DNA of 64,000 bases. Source: Bosea sp. RAC05. GTDB taxonomy: Bacteria > Pseudomonadota > Alphaproteobacteria > Rhizobiales > Beijerinckiaceae. Each line of letters opens with the position of its first letter. Within the stretch, counting starts at the first letter, position 1. The stretch is taken from positions 1,177,501 through 1,241,500 of the forward strand of contig NZ_CP016464.1 of assembly GCF_001713455.1 (NCBI RefSeq), in the 5' to 3' direction. The notes beneath the pieces were generated by a model that searched no databases, was not told the DNA's origin, and was given only the letters and a program-made list of their open reading frames with translations. Below, piece by piece: positions 34,091-43,195 of this stretch. A program made the translations under genes and the position numbers.

Positions 34091-34486
34091 ATGTTCAACC
34101 GCCGCCATGTCATCGCCGTTCTCGCCGGCTCCGCAGCCCTGTTCTCCGGCTTCGGAGCCTCGGCACTCGAAAAATCCGCGTATTCCCAGGCGGCTTTCGA
34201 CGCCGCGATAAAGGCCGGCAAGCCGGTGCTGATCGACGTCTCCGCGCCCTGGTGCCCGACCTGCAAGGCGCAGGCTCCGATCCTGTCTGAACTCGCCAAG
34301 CAGCCGCGCTTCAAGAACCTCGTCGTCTTCAATGTCGATTTTGACAGCCAGAAGGACGCGCTGCGCGGCCTGAAGGCCCAGCAGCAGAGCACACTGATCG
34401 TCTACAAGGGCGGCGTGGAGACGGGACGCTCGGTCGGCGACACCAACAAGGCGTCGATCGAAGCCCTGCTCGCCCGCGCGATCTGA
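34091..34486 (+). CDS. Periplasmic thioredoxin-like protein
   Basis: The ATG at 34091 follows a strong ribosome site (GAAGGAGG). The 131-residue protein has a signal peptide (HVIAVLAGSAALFSGFGASA) and a thioredoxin fold with active site WCPTC in SAPWCPTCKAQ. It likely reduces or exchanges disulfides in the periplasm, with electrons from the CcdA-type protein encoded 12 bases downstream. Together with two more redox genes it forms a thiol module. Confidence 0.88.
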   Translation: MFNRRHVIAVLAGSAALFSGFGASALEKSAYSQAAFDAAIKAGKPVLIDVSAPWCPTCKAQAPILSELAKQPRFKNLVVFNVDFDSQKDALRGLKAQQQSTLIVYKGGVETGRSVGDTNKASIEALLARAI

Positions 34487-34498
34487 AGCGGTTCCGCC

Positions 34499-35215
34499 AT
34501 GGCCACCTCGGGCTTTGCACTGATCGCCGGCATCCTGTCGATCCTGTCGCCCTGCGTCCTGCCGCTGCTGCCGATCGTGCTCGGCACGGCGGTGTCGGAG
34601 CATCGCTATGGGCCTGTCGCGCTGGCGGCAGGGCTGGCGCTCTCCTTCACCGCGATCGGACTTTTCGTGGCGACGGTCGGCTTCGCGATCGGGCTCGACA
34701 CCGGCGTGTTCCGCATGGCCGCGGCGATCATGCTCGTCCTGCTCGGCCTCGTGCTGATGCTGCCCGTTCTGCATGCGCGGGTGGCGGCGGCGGGCGGCCC
34801 GCTCAGTAACTGGACCGAGCAGCGCTTCGGCGGCTTCTCGCCGAACGGCCTGCGCGGTCAGTTCGGCGTCGGGCTGCTGCTCGGCGCGGTCTGGAGCCCA
34901 TGCGTCGGGCCGACGCTCGGCGCGGCCTCGGTTCTGGCCGCGCAGGGCGAGAATCTCGGCGCGGTGGCGCTGACGATGCTCGCCTTCGGCGTGGGAGCCG
35001 GCCTGCCACTGATCGCGCTCGGGATGCTATCGCGCGCACGGCTCATGAGCCTGCGCAACCGCATGATGTCAGCCGGTCAGGGCTTCAAGACGGCGCTGGG
35101 CGGTTTCCTGGTCGCCGTCGGCATCCTGATCCTGACCGGCTGGGACAAGAGCCTAGTGGCTATCCTCGTCGCCGCCTCGCCGGAATGGCTGACGCGGCTG
35201 ACGACCTCGTTTTGA
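34499..35215 (+). CDS. CcdA-type thiol electron transporter
   Basis: CcdA moves reducing power from cytoplasmic thioredoxin across the membrane to periplasmic thiol proteins. The 238-residue protein has six hydrophobic segments and the conserved cysteine motifs ILSPCVLPLLPIV (first helix) and WSPCVGPTLGA (fourth helix) that form the reactive pair. It follows the thioredoxin gene by 12 bases and is probably its electron source. Confidence 0.9.
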   Translation: MATSGFALIAGILSILSPCVLPLLPIVLGTAVSEHRYGPVALAAGLALSFTAIGLFVATVGFAIGLDTGVFRMAAAIMLVLLGLVLMLPVLHARVAAAGGPLSNWTEQRFGGFSPNGLRGQFGVGLLLGAVWSPCVGPTLGAASVLAAQGENLGAVALTMLAFGVGAGLPLIALGMLSRARLMSLRNRMMSAGQGFKTALGGFLVAVGILILTGWDKSLVAILVAASPEWLTRLTTSF

Positions 35216-35253
35216 TCGCAAACCGTTGCGACGACTGAAAGGACGACCCTGCA

Positions 35254-35826
35254 ATGACCGACATCAGACCGGTGCTGCCCCGGACGACGGCGCCGACCCT
35301 GAACCTGCGGCTCGCTCCCGATGGCTCCGCCTTCAGCCTCCATGCCGAGCGCCCACGGCAATTCACGCTGGTGGTGGTCTATCGCGGGATGCATTGCCCG
35401 ATCTGCAAGGTTCAGCTGCGCGATCTCGAGGGCAGGCTCGACGCCTTCGCCGAAAAGGGCGTCGGCGTCACCGCACTGTCGACGGACAGCGAGGAGCGCG
35501 CCACCCGGGCCAAGACCGAATGGAGCCTGCCGAGGCTCCGCCTGGGTCATGGCTTCTCGCCGACCTCGGCGCGCGAATGGGGGCTGTTCCTGTCGACCGG
35601 CCGCGGCGTCACCTCGATCGGCGTGGAGGAGCCCGCTCTGTTTGCCGAGCCGGGCCTGTTTCTGGTCCGACCGGACGGCACGCTCTATTTCTCCAGCGTC
35701 CAGACCATGCCCTTCGCGAGGCCGGCTCTCGCCGACATCCTCGGCGCGATCGACTTCGTCGTCGCCAAGGACTATCCGGCGCGCGGCGAGGTGGCGACCA
35801 TCGAGGATGGATTGGCCGCGTTCTGA
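35254..35826 (+). CDS. AhpC/TSA-family peroxiredoxin-like protein
   Basis: The 190-residue protein has a thioredoxin-like fold with CPIC in YRGMHCPICKVQL in the place of the peroxidatic cysteine. The segment YRGxxCPxC is typical of peroxiredoxin-like family 2 and AhpC-like proteins. No signal peptide is seen, so it is cytoplasmic. It may reduce peroxides or protect thiols. It is coupled to the next gene through a TGATG overlap. Confidence 0.75.
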   Translation: MTDIRPVLPRTTAPTLNLRLAPDGSAFSLHAERPRQFTLVVVYRGMHCPICKVQLRDLEGRLDAFAEKGVGVTALSTDSEERATRAKTEWSLPRLRLGHGFSPTSAREWGLFLSTGRGVTSIGVEEPALFAEPGLFLVRPDGTLYFSSVQTMPFARPALADILGAIDFVVAKDYPARGEVATIEDGLAAF

Positions 35827-36407
35827 TGACGGTGACGCGCAGAACTCTCATGCTCGGCTCGGCAGCCGGCGCATTCGGCGGCCCGCCGCCGGCCGAAGCA
35901 GCGGACCCCTATCCGCCGCCGTTCAGCACGCATCACGCCCAATTCACCGTGCTCGATCCGCGCGAGGAGGCCGGCCACATCCCGCTGCGCGATCTGGAGG
36001 GGCGGCGGCGGACGCTCGCGGCCTATCGCGGCAAGGCCGTGCTGCTCGCATTCTGGGCGAGCTGGTGCCCGCCCTGCCGACGCGAGCTACCGATCCTGCA
36101 CCGGCTCCAGAACCAGGCGAAGAGCGAGCCCTTCGTGGTCGTGCCGGTGTCGCTGGATCGCGACGCTGGAACGGCCGCCGCCTATCTCCGGCGACTGCGC
36201 CTGGACGGGCTTTTAAGCTTCATTGACACAGAGGGCGAGGTCGCATCCGGGCCGAAATCGAAGGTCGCGCCCCCCTTTCCGCTCTATGGCATGCCGATGA
36301 GCTACGTCATCGATGCAAGTGGGCGCAGCGGCGGCTATCTGACCGGAGAAGCCGACTGGAGCGCGCCGGACGCGCTCGCTCTGCTGCACTTCTACGCCCG
36401 CGCCTAG
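35826..36407 (+). CDS. TlpA-like thiol-disulfide oxidoreductase
   Basis: The ATG at 35826 overlaps the preceding stop. The 193-residue protein has an N-terminal signal (TLMLGSAAGAFGG) and a TlpA/redoxin domain with WASWCPPCRRELPIL, the catalytic CPPC, and the cis-Pro loop GMPMSYVID. Such proteins reduce periplasmic disulfides for cytochrome or oxidase assembly. It should draw electrons from the CcdA gene in the same operon. Confidence 0.88.
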   Translation: MTVTRRTLMLGSAAGAFGGPPPAEAADPYPPPFSTHHAQFTVLDPREEAGHIPLRDLEGRRRTLAAYRGKAVLLAFWASWCPPCRRELPILHRLQNQAKSEPFVVVPVSLDRDAGTAAAYLRRLRLDGLLSFIDTEGEVASGPKSKVAPPFPLYGMPMSYVIDASGRSGGYLTGEADWSAPDALALLHFYARA

Positions 36408-36433
36408 GCTCGACGGCGAGACCGCACCCTCCG

Positions 36434-37290
36434 TCAGTTCTGTCCGACGATGACGTCGCGGCGCGCACCGGCGTCGGTCTCGATCGTCGCGCGCGGTCCC
36501 CGCAAGGCAAGGAACCTCGCGACGCGCTGCTCGACCGGCGTCTTGCCGAGAACGACCGCGCGCCCGCCCTTGAAGCCGATCGCCGCCAGTTCCCGACGCG
36601 TCAGGAACGGAACGACGATCTTGGGCGCGCCATCCTCGTCGATGTCTCCGATCCGGGCGAGATCGAGGTCGCGCTCGCCCAGGCGATGATTGGTAAAGCC
36701 GTCGATGCGCGAAACCTCGACGAGCGCCGTGCCCGACAGGCGATAGAGCCGCAGCGAGCCCGCGAGATTCGGGGTGACCACGGCCGCGAGCATGGCCTGC
36801 CCCGAGCCGGTGCAATCCGCGACGCCGACAGAGTTGAGCCAGCGGTTGCGCTGGCCGATGGCGGGGCTCTCGGCGAGGGGCTCGATCGCATGCCGGCCGA
36901 TCCGGTAGACCACGATGGCCGCGCCGCGATCCAGATAGGCCTTGACCACGGTCGCCTCCGGCTGCCTGTCGCCGTCGAGATCGGCCAGGCGGACGCGACG
37001 GTCCTCGAAGACCGCGTCGGCCCCGAGGCGAAACAGCAGGCACTTGCCCTGCCGCTCGACCGCGAAACCGCCGGCCTCGATGGCTCCCCCAATACGCCAT
37101 GGCCATAGCGCGTCGTCGGATCGACGAGATAGACGATCAGCCCGGCGCTTCTGGTGACCTCGCCATCCGGCAGGCGCGTCTCGCTGTTGACCCACGGATG
37201 ACGGAAGGAGCGGTGGGAGCCGAGACCAGGGCATAGTCCAAAGGCGGCCGTGAGCGGCGATGGTCGAGCTATGATCAGCGAAAGCTGGAC
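36434..37290 (-). pseudogene. FG-GAP/VCBS-repeat protein with a frameshift
   Basis: The C-terminal two thirds (36434 to about 37085) encode an FG-GAP/VCBS-like protein with calcium-loop repeats such as LADLDGDRQPEA and IGDIDEDGAPKIV, and landmarks RWLNSVGVADC and GFTNHRLGERDLDL. Its expected N-terminal continuation (LPDGEVTRSAGLIVYLVDPT, then TRYGHGVLG) lies in another frame after a run of five Gs at 37086-37090 (read as C on the plus strand). One missing base restores the frame, so this is a recent frameshift or a sequence error. The family is periplasmic in other bacteria. Confidence 0.7.
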
Positions 37291-37640
37291 TGCCCGGTAT
37301 CGCGATCTATTGCGGCATTGGCTCATTCATACTCGGCAAGACATTCCCAAACAGTTGACGGCATCCTCGATGAGACCGATTGAGACCGCCTCGTTGGCTA
37401 CTACAGAGCGCGGACGGTGCAGGACGATGAAATAAGCGCCGGGTGGCGGCGAGGCGCCCAGCCGGCATCGGCAATGCCGTATCGCGGCGCGCTAAGCCTG
37501 TTCCGATGCGGGACGGGCCTGGTCGCCACTTCAGGAGGGTTGCGGCATAACCAAGGCCCCAATGCACTCAGCGACAGCCGACAAACTGAGCCCGCTCTTT
37601 CGACCCAACTCTGCATGTCCAGCGAACCGGGGCCAACTCC
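37291..37640. other. Intergenic stretch without a visible gene
   Basis: Open frames here (for example 37417-37653) lack motifs, and nothing else recognisable was found. The DedA gene starts at 37641. Confidence 0.4.
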
Positions 37641-38225
37641 ATGGGTGAACTGAAATCTTTAGTTGATGCCTACGGGATATGGCTTTACCCCGCTCTTTTT
37701 GTCTATTGCTTGATTAAGAGCGGCGCACTTCCGCTTTTCGCAGGCATCGGCGCAGCCAACGGTCTCGTTGACGTTTGTTGGGTCGCTTTAGCGACGCTGG
37801 CTGGCGGTGTCGTTGGCGATGAACTCCGTTTCTGGGCGGCGCGCCATTTTGGCGAGCGCATCATAGTTGGACGGCCTAAGCTTGGTGCTGCGCTCGCGGC
37901 GGCGCGACGCCTGATGGAACGTTACGGCATGCTTTATCTTTTCATCTATCGATATCCGAAGGGCATGCGCACTATCGGCGCTCTCCCGGTGGGCCTGACC
38001 GATATGCCTTGGCATCGTTTCGCGCTTTTAAATGTAGCTTCGGCTGGCCTTTGGGCGCTTCTGATGGTCGGTGGCGGGTTTTTTATCGGAGAATTGATCG
38101 GCCCGCTGGCCGAAAGCAGTTTTGGCTTCTTCAGCGTGCTATTACTCCTACCGGTATTCATCGGTAGCATTCTCATGATCATAATCAGGCGTCGGTCGGA
38201 CGCGGATTCACCGCGGCTGCGATAA
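37641..38225 (+). CDS. DedA/SNARE-associated family membrane protein
   Basis: The 194-residue protein has four to five hydrophobic segments and the DedA pattern in the middle: GGVVGDELRFWAARHFGERI, RYGMLYLFIYRYPKGMRTIG and a conserved Arg in YRYPKGMR. DedA proteins are inner-membrane undecaprenyl-phosphate or lipid scramblases/transporters. The codon use (more T at third positions) is less GC-rich than the neighbours, suggesting recent acquisition. It is not clearly tied to the operon around it. Confidence 0.8.
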   Translation: MGELKSLVDAYGIWLYPALFVYCLIKSGALPLFAGIGAANGLVDVCWVALATLAGGVVGDELRFWAARHFGERIIVGRPKLGAALAAARRLMERYGMLYLFIYRYPKGMRTIGALPVGLTDMPWHRFALLNVASAGLWALLMVGGGFFIGELIGPLAESSFGFFSVLLLLPVFIGSILMIIIRRRSDADSPRLR

Positions 38226-38273
38226 TTTTTGTCGCGTTATGACCCCCGCACGACATTGGACTGCATCAGCGCC

Positions 38274-38717
38274 TTAATGCCGATCGTGCCCGCATCGGCT
38301 GTGGTCCGCCAGCGCCTCGATGATGGCACAGTCGCAGGCCGTGACTCCGCCTGAGCAGGCTGCAGCGATGCGCTCTAGTTCCTTCTCCAGCGAGCGGAGC
38401 CGCGCGATCTTGTGGCGCACCTCGTCGAGATGGGCGACCGAAATCGCGTGGGCCTCGTCGCATGCCATGCCGGGGTTGTCCGACAGCCTCAGGAGCGCGC
38501 GGATGCCGTCGACGGGAAAACCGAGGTCGCGGGCATGCTTGATGAAGGCCAGGCGCTCGACATGGGCGCGGCCATAGCGGCGCTGGTTGCCCTCCGAGCG
38601 CTCTGGCTGCGGAAGAAGCCCGACCTGCTCGTAATAGCGGATCGTCTCGACCTTCACGCCGGTCCGGTCCGAGAGCGATCCGATCGGCATGACGCGCGCG
38701 ATGTTTTTTGCGTCCAT
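38274..38717 (-). CDS. MerR-family Pb/Cd/Zn-type regulator (PbrR/CadR-like)
   Basis: The 147-residue protein has the MerR HTH (IGSLSDRTGVKVETIRYYEQ, VGLLPQPERSEGNQRRYGRA) and a dimer coiled coil. Cysteines at 86, 121 and 128 have the 35/7 spacing of CadR/PbrR proteins, plus Cys130, Cys142 and a His-rich tail (HSRCGHDRH). In this group the site binds Cd, Pb or Zn. It diverges from the P-type ATPase gene and the two share the promoter at 38731-38761. It is a metal-responsive activator of the following efflux operon. Confidence 0.88.
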   Translation of the reverse strand: MDAKNIARVMPIGSLSDRTGVKVETIRYYEQVGLLPQPERSEGNQRRYGRAHVERLAFIKHARDLGFPVDGIRALLRLSDNPGMACDEAHAISVAHLDEVRHKIARLRSLEKELERIAAACSGGVTACDCAIIEALADHSRCGHDRH

Positions 38718-38730
38718 CTCATTTTACCTC

Positions 38731-38761
38731 TTGAACCTGAAGTGGCTAGAGATCGTATGTA
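38731..38761 (+). promoter_or_regulatory. MerR-type promoter for the P-type ATPase operon
   Basis: TTGAAC (38731-38736) and TATGTA (38756-38761) are separated by 19 bases, the long spacer typical of MerR-activated promoters. The spacer contains CTGAAGTGGCTAGAG, a partly symmetric dyad. Two other sites in the window share AAGTGGC. Confidence 0.75.
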
Positions 38762-38795
38762 GGTTGTCTCGCAGCGCCTGCAAGCGGAGACGACC

Positions 38796-41417
38796 ATGAC
38801 AGCGACCTCGGACACCAAGCTCCAGAACCTGAGCTGGAAGGTCGGCGGGATGGATTGTGCGAGCTGCGCGGCGACGATCCGCGGCGCCGTGGAGCGCCTG
38901 CCCGGAGTCAGCGACGTCAAGCTCTCGGTCATGTCCGAAACGCTGGCGCTGGCGCTCGACGAGAGCCAGACCAAGCGCGAAGCGATCGAGAAGCGCGTCG
39001 CAGGCCTCGGTTATACCTTGACGGTGCTGGTGGCGAAGGCGACGCCGGTCCAGGAGCCGGCAGCCACGTGCGGCTGCAGCCATTCCCATAAGCCGGCGGA
39101 TGCGACGACCACGGCCGGGATCCAACGCAGCCCGCAGCCCTTGAGCTGGAAAGTCGGCGGCATGGATTGTCCAGGCTGCGCCGCGACCATTCGTGGTGCG
39201 CTCGAGCGCTTGCCTGGCGTCAGCGACGTCAAGCTCTCGGTAATGTCGGAAACCCTGACGCTTGCACTCGATGAGACTCAGACAAAGCGCGACGCAATCG
39301 AGAAGCGCATTGCCAGCCTCGGCTTCACCACCGTCGTCGTTGCGCCGAAGACGCAAGCGTCGAGCCCTGCAATCGGCGATCGTCGCGAGCATGAAAATCA
39401 TGCCGGGCACGATCATGCGGGTCATAGCCATTCCCATGGCGACGATGGAAGCGCCGCGACGCAAGGGACGGCTGACACTGTCGGCAAACAGCCCGTCGAT
39501 GCCGGCCACGGCCTGCCGGGCCATGTCCACGAGGCGACACCGGACGGCGTGTCCTGGTACCAGACCAATAAGGGCCGCCTCGTGCTGACGACCGGCGCGC
39601 TGCTCGGTGCAGCCTGGGCGTCCAGCCTCATCTGGCCTGCCGCCGCGCACTGGGCCTTCATCGCGGCTTGCGTGATCGGGATCGTGCCGGTCGCGCGCAA
39701 GGCTTATGCAGCCGCCAGCGCCGGCATGCCCTTCACCATCGAGATGTTGATGACCATCGCCGCCACGGGCGCGTTGTTCATCGGGGCGGCCGAAGAGGCT
39801 GCGCTCGTCGTCTTCCTGTTCGCTGTCGGCGAGGTTCTGGAGGGTGTCGCCGCCGATCGCGCCCGGGCCTCGATCCGTGCGCTCGGCGAGCTCGTGCCCA
39901 AGACCGCGATCGTCGAGGAGAACGGCGCGACACGCACGATCGACGCCGCGGAGCTGATCATCGGCCAGACCGTGCTGGTGCGTCCCGGCGACCGCATCCC
40001 TGCCGATGGCGAGATCACCGACGGCGTCTCCGGCATCGATGAGAGCCCGGTCACGGGCGAGTCGGTACCTAAGACCAAGAGCGTCGGCGATCCGGTGTTC
40101 GCCGGTTCCGTCAACAGCGAGGCGGCGCTGCGCGTCCGCGTGACCAAGGCTGCCGAGGACAACACGATCGCGCGGATCATCCGGCTGGTCGAGGAGGCGC
40201 AGGAATCGCGTGCGCCGACCGAACGCTTCATCGACCGGTTTTCGCGCATTTACATGCCGGCGATCGTCGGGCTCGCCGTGCTCGTCGCCATCGTGCCGCC
40301 CTTGCTGCTCGGCGGCGAATGGTCGGTCTGGGTCTATCGGGCGCTGGCGCTCCTGCTGATCGGCTGTCCGTGTGCGCTGGTCATCTCCGTGCCGGCTGCG
40401 ATCGCTGCCTCGCTCTCAACCGGCGCGCGCCAGGGTCTGCTGATGAAGGGCGGCGTGGTCATCGAGGCTGCGGCCAAGACTGGCATCGTCGCCTTCGACA
40501 AGACCGGCACGCTGACGCAAGGCCGCCCGCGCGTGACGGAGGTCGTCGCGCTGGGACGGACCGAACGCGAGGTGGTGGAACTGGCTGCCTCGGTCGAGAC
40601 GGGCTCAAGCCACCCGCTGGCGCTGGCGATCATCGAGCGCGCCAAGGGACATGCGATCCCGGTGCGCAATGCCACCGAGGCGAAGGCCATCGCGGGGCAG
40701 GGCGTCACCGGTACGCTGGACGGAGTTACTATCTTCGTCGGGGCGCCGCGCCACGCGCTCTCGCGAGCCAACTTCGACGACCAGGCGAAGGCCGCCGTCG
40801 AGCAGTTGGAGACCGCCGGCAAGACCGTCGCAGCCGTGATCGCGGATGGCGTCCTCGCCGGCCTGATCGCCATGCGTGACGAGCCGCGCGAAGACGCCGC
40901 CGCCGGCATCGCAGAGTTGAAGGCGATGGGCATCCGCTCGCTGATGCTGACCGGCGACAACGCCCGCACGGGAGCGGCCATCGCCGGTTCGCTGGGGATG
41001 GAGCACAAGGCCGAACTGATGCCCGAGGATAAAGTCGCCGCGATCAAGGTGCTGTCGGCCGAGACCTCTGTCATGATGATTGGCGACGGCATAAACGACG
41101 CGCCGGCGCTCGCCGCCGCCGGCATCGGCGTGGCAATGGGCTCGGGCACCGACGTCGCGCTGGAAACCGCTGATGCTGCGATCCTGAAGAGCCGGGTCCG
41201 GGACGTCGCGGCCATGATCCGGCTGGCCCGTGCGACGATGAGCAACATCCGGGTCAACATCGCCATCGCACTCGGGCTGAAGGCCGTGTTCCTCGTCACC
41301 ACAGTGTTCGGCTACACCGGCCTCTGGGTCGCGATCCTCGCTGACACCGGCGCGACCGTGATCGTGACGGCCAACGCGCTGCGGCTGCTCCGCTTCAACG
41401 CCGGCCGCGCCGGCTGA
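38796..41417 (+). CDS. Zn/Cd/Pb-type heavy-metal P-type ATPase with two HMA domains
   Basis: This pump exports divalent soft metals using ATP. The 873-residue protein has HMA domains with CASC (Cys21/Cys24) and CPGC (Cys125/Cys128), a His-rich loop (residues 199-214, HENHAGHDHAGHSHSH), then the transporter core: VTGES (419-423), CPC in GCPCALVIS (524-526), DKTGT (568-572) with the phosphorylated Asp568, and GDGINDAPALA. The two HMA copies are almost identical, a recent duplication. It starts 35 bases after the MerR promoter. The operon continues with a methyltransferase, lspA and a PCuAC-like gene, as in pbr clusters. Confidence 0.95.
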   Translation: MTATSDTKLQNLSWKVGGMDCASCAATIRGAVERLPGVSDVKLSVMSETLALALDESQTKREAIEKRVAGLGYTLTVLVAKATPVQEPAATCGCSHSHKPADATTTAGIQRSPQPLSWKVGGMDCPGCAATIRGALERLPGVSDVKLSVMSETLTLALDETQTKRDAIEKRIASLGFTTVVVAPKTQASSPAIGDRREHENHAGHDHAGHSHSHGDDGSAATQGTADTVGKQPVDAGHGLPGHVHEATPDGVSWYQTNKGRLVLTTGALLGAAWASSLIWPAAAHWAFIAACVIGIVPVARKAYAAASAGMPFTIEMLMTIAATGALFIGAAEEAALVVFLFAVGEVLEGVAADRARASIRALGELVPKTAIVEENGATRTIDAAELIIGQTVLVRPGDRIPADGEITDGVSGIDESPVTGESVPKTKSVGDPVFAGSVNSEAALRVRVTKAAEDNTIARIIRLVEEAQESRAPTERFIDRFSRIYMPAIVGLAVLVAIVPPLLLGGEWSVWVYRALALLLIGCPCALVISVPAAIAASLSTGARQGLLMKGGVVIEAAAKTGIVAFDKTGTLTQGRPRVTEVVALGRTEREVVELAASVETGSSHPLALAIIERAKGHAIPVRNATEAKAIAGQGVTGTLDGVTIFVGAPRHALSRANFDDQAKAAVEQLETAGKTVAAVIADGVLAGLIAMRDEPREDAAAGIAELKAMGIRSLMLTGDNARTGAAIAGSLGMEHKAELMPEDKVAAIKVLSAETSVMMIGDGINDAPALAAAGIGVAMGSGTDVALETADAAILKSRVRDVAAMIRLARATMSNIRVNIAIALGLKAVFLVTTVFGYTGLWVAILADTGATVIVTANALRLLRFNAGRAG

Positions 41418-41433
41418 GCGGAAGGAGCGCGCC

Positions 41434-42063
41434 ATGTCCGGCATGGAGATCGCCAGCTACCTGATGACGGTCGTCTACGTCATCAGCTTCCTCGCCATGT
41501 CGGCCATCCTCGCCAAGGAAGCGGGACGGCCGGTCTGGCTTTTCGGCAAAGGGCTTGAGAAGCAGGCGCTGCCGGCCACGCTGTTCCGCCTCGCCTTCGC
41601 CGGTGCGGTGATCTGGCCCATCGTGCTGACATTGGTCGGCAATCCGATCAAGGCCGACCCGCTCCAACGCGCGCTCGATGGCCCCTGGGTTGATGTCCTG
41701 GGCCATCTTCTCGTCGTCGTCGGAGCCTGCCTCGCGCTCCTGTCCCAGCGGCATATGGGCGCCTCCTGGCGCATCGGCGCGGCGGAGGGCGAGCTCGGCC
41801 CGATCGTCGACAGCGGCCCCTTCGCCATCTCGCGCAACCCGGTCTTCGTCGGCCAGGCCCTGCTCTTCGTGGGGCTTTTCCTCGTGCTGCCCAGCCTGAT
41901 CCAGGGTGCGCTGACACTCGGGCTCCTGGTCGCCATCGTTCTTCAGGTCCGTATCGAGGAACGCGTCCTTCTGCGAACCCTCGGCCAGCCCTATCGCGAC
42001 TACCAGCAGCGGGTGCGGCGTTGGTTCGGGACCCGCACCACCCCGGAAAGCACGACGCCATGA
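41434..42063 (+). CDS. Isoprenylcysteine carboxyl methyltransferase-family membrane protein
   Basis: The 209-residue protein has about five hydrophobic segments and the ICMT/phospholipid methyltransferase signature: GPFAISRNPVFVGQALLFVG and RIEERVLLRTLGQPYRDYQQ near the C terminus, the SAM site of this family. In pbr-type operons similar genes sit beside P-type ATPases. Substrate unknown; membrane lipids or proteins are possible. It overlaps lspA by four bases (ATGA), so it is co-translated with the signal peptidase. Confidence 0.85.
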   Translation: MSGMEIASYLMTVVYVISFLAMSAILAKEAGRPVWLFGKGLEKQALPATLFRLAFAGAVIWPIVLTLVGNPIKADPLQRALDGPWVDVLGHLLVVVGACLALLSQRHMGASWRIGAAEGELGPIVDSGPFAISRNPVFVGQALLFVGLFLVLPSLIQGALTLGLLVAIVLQVRIEERVLLRTLGQPYRDYQQRVRRWFGTRTTPESTTP

Positions 42064-42599
42064 CGTTGCAGAAGCGACTCGTAGAAGTCCTTGGTTGGGC
42101 GGTCGCCGCCGCGGCACTGGATCAGCTCTCGAAATGGCTGATCCTGACCTATGTCATGGCGCCGCCGCGCGTCATCGAGATCACGCCGTTCCTCAATCTG
42201 CGCCTCGGCTTCAACTACGGCGTCAGCTTCGGGATCGGCCGCGACACGCTGGAGGCGTGGCCGGGCATGCTGGCCGCGTTCAAAGTCGTCGTCGCCTTCG
42301 GCCTCATGGTCTGGGCCGTCAGAAGCCGGATCCGGCTCGAGCGGGTCGGTCTGGCGCTGGTTGCGGGCGGTGCGCTCGGCAATGCGCAGGACCGCTGGCG
42401 TCAGGGCGCTGTCACGGACTTCATCGACCTTCACTGGGGCGATTGGCACTGGCCGACTTTCAACGGCGCCGACATCGCGATTTCGGCGGGTGTCGGGCTG
42501 ATGCTGCTGGCCGCTCTTGCCGACTATCGCAAGGCCCGCTCCGAGGCCGCATCCCCACAGCCCAATGTCTCTCCAGGCGCGCAAGGAGACCGATCTTGA
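42060..42599 (+). CDS. lspA: Signal peptidase II (LspA), metal-operon copy
   Basis: LspA cleaves lipoprotein signal peptides. The 179-residue protein begins at ATG 42060 (ATGA overlap). It has four membrane segments and the two aspartate motifs, NAQDRWRQGAVTDFID and WPTFNGADIAISAG, though the first has AQ where most LspA have LY or LI. In pbr-type Pb resistance clusters a second LspA copy (PbrC) is known. A housekeeping lspA is likely elsewhere. The role in metal resistance is presumed by this analogy. Confidence 0.88.
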   Translation: MTLQKRLVEVLGWAVAAAALDQLSKWLILTYVMAPPRVIEITPFLNLRLGFNYGVSFGIGRDTLEAWPGMLAAFKVVVAFGLMVWAVRSRIRLERVGLALVAGGALGNAQDRWRQGAVTDFIDLHWGDWHWPTFNGADIAISAGVGLMLLAALADYRKARSEAASPQPNVSPGAQGDRS

Positions 42600-43150
42600 G
42601 GCGGATCAGACAATGGATCGAGGCGGCTGCCGCCGCTGAGACCAAACCCTTTGCGCTGCTCTCTGGTGCAGCGGCCTGGCGCCTCGGGGGCCTTGCCGTG
42701 CTGATCGCGGCTGGTCTGCTCGCCATGGGGCAGATCCATCCCGAGCCGGTGGCGCAGCGTGGCGGCGTCGCTGTGATCCATCCCTGGGCCAAGGGATCGG
42801 CGCTGAAGGGCGACCAGTTCCCCTTCTACGCGACCTTCGCCAACAGCGGCGCTCGCCCGGATCGACTCATCAAGATCGAGACGGCCGCGGCCCACCACGC
42901 CATCCTGAAGGCGCTGGACACCAAGACCGGCATCGTGCGTCCCGTGGAGCTCGACGAACTCGCCCTGCCGGCGAACGGCAGGGTGTCGCTCAGGCCAGGA
43001 ACACATCAGATCACGCTGATCGGCCTCTACGCCAAGGTCGAGCCCGGCAGCTTCATCCCGGTGACCTTCGTCTTCGAGCGCGCCGGCCGCCTCTCGGCCG
43101 ACATCCGCGTCGAAAACCTCGGCGAGCCTGAGCACAAGGATCACATCTGA
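42596..43150 (+). CDS. PCuAC-family protein lacking Met ligands
   Basis: A TTG start at 42596 overlaps the lspA stop and follows an AAGGAG site. The 184-residue product has an N-terminal hydrophobic anchor (about 25-50) and a PCuAC fold, HPWAKGSALKGDQFPFYATF and GTHQITLIGLYAKVEPG. PCuAC proteins carry Cu(I) with His and Met ligands, yet here the positions expected to be Met hold Ile (GIVRPVE, HQITLI), leaving only His residues. This suggests a changed metal preference or loss of copper delivery. It closes the operon. Confidence 0.8.
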   Translation: MRRIRQWIEAAAAAETKPFALLSGAAAWRLGGLAVLIAAGLLAMGQIHPEPVAQRGGVAVIHPWAKGSALKGDQFPFYATFANSGARPDRLIKIETAAAHHAILKALDTKTGIVRPVELDELALPANGRVSLRPGTHQITLIGLYAKVEPGSFIPVTFVFERAGRLSADIRVENLGEPEHKDHI

Positions 43151-43195
43151 GCAGCGAAGTTGCGCCTCCGCGAGATGAGCAGCTAATGCGGTCCG

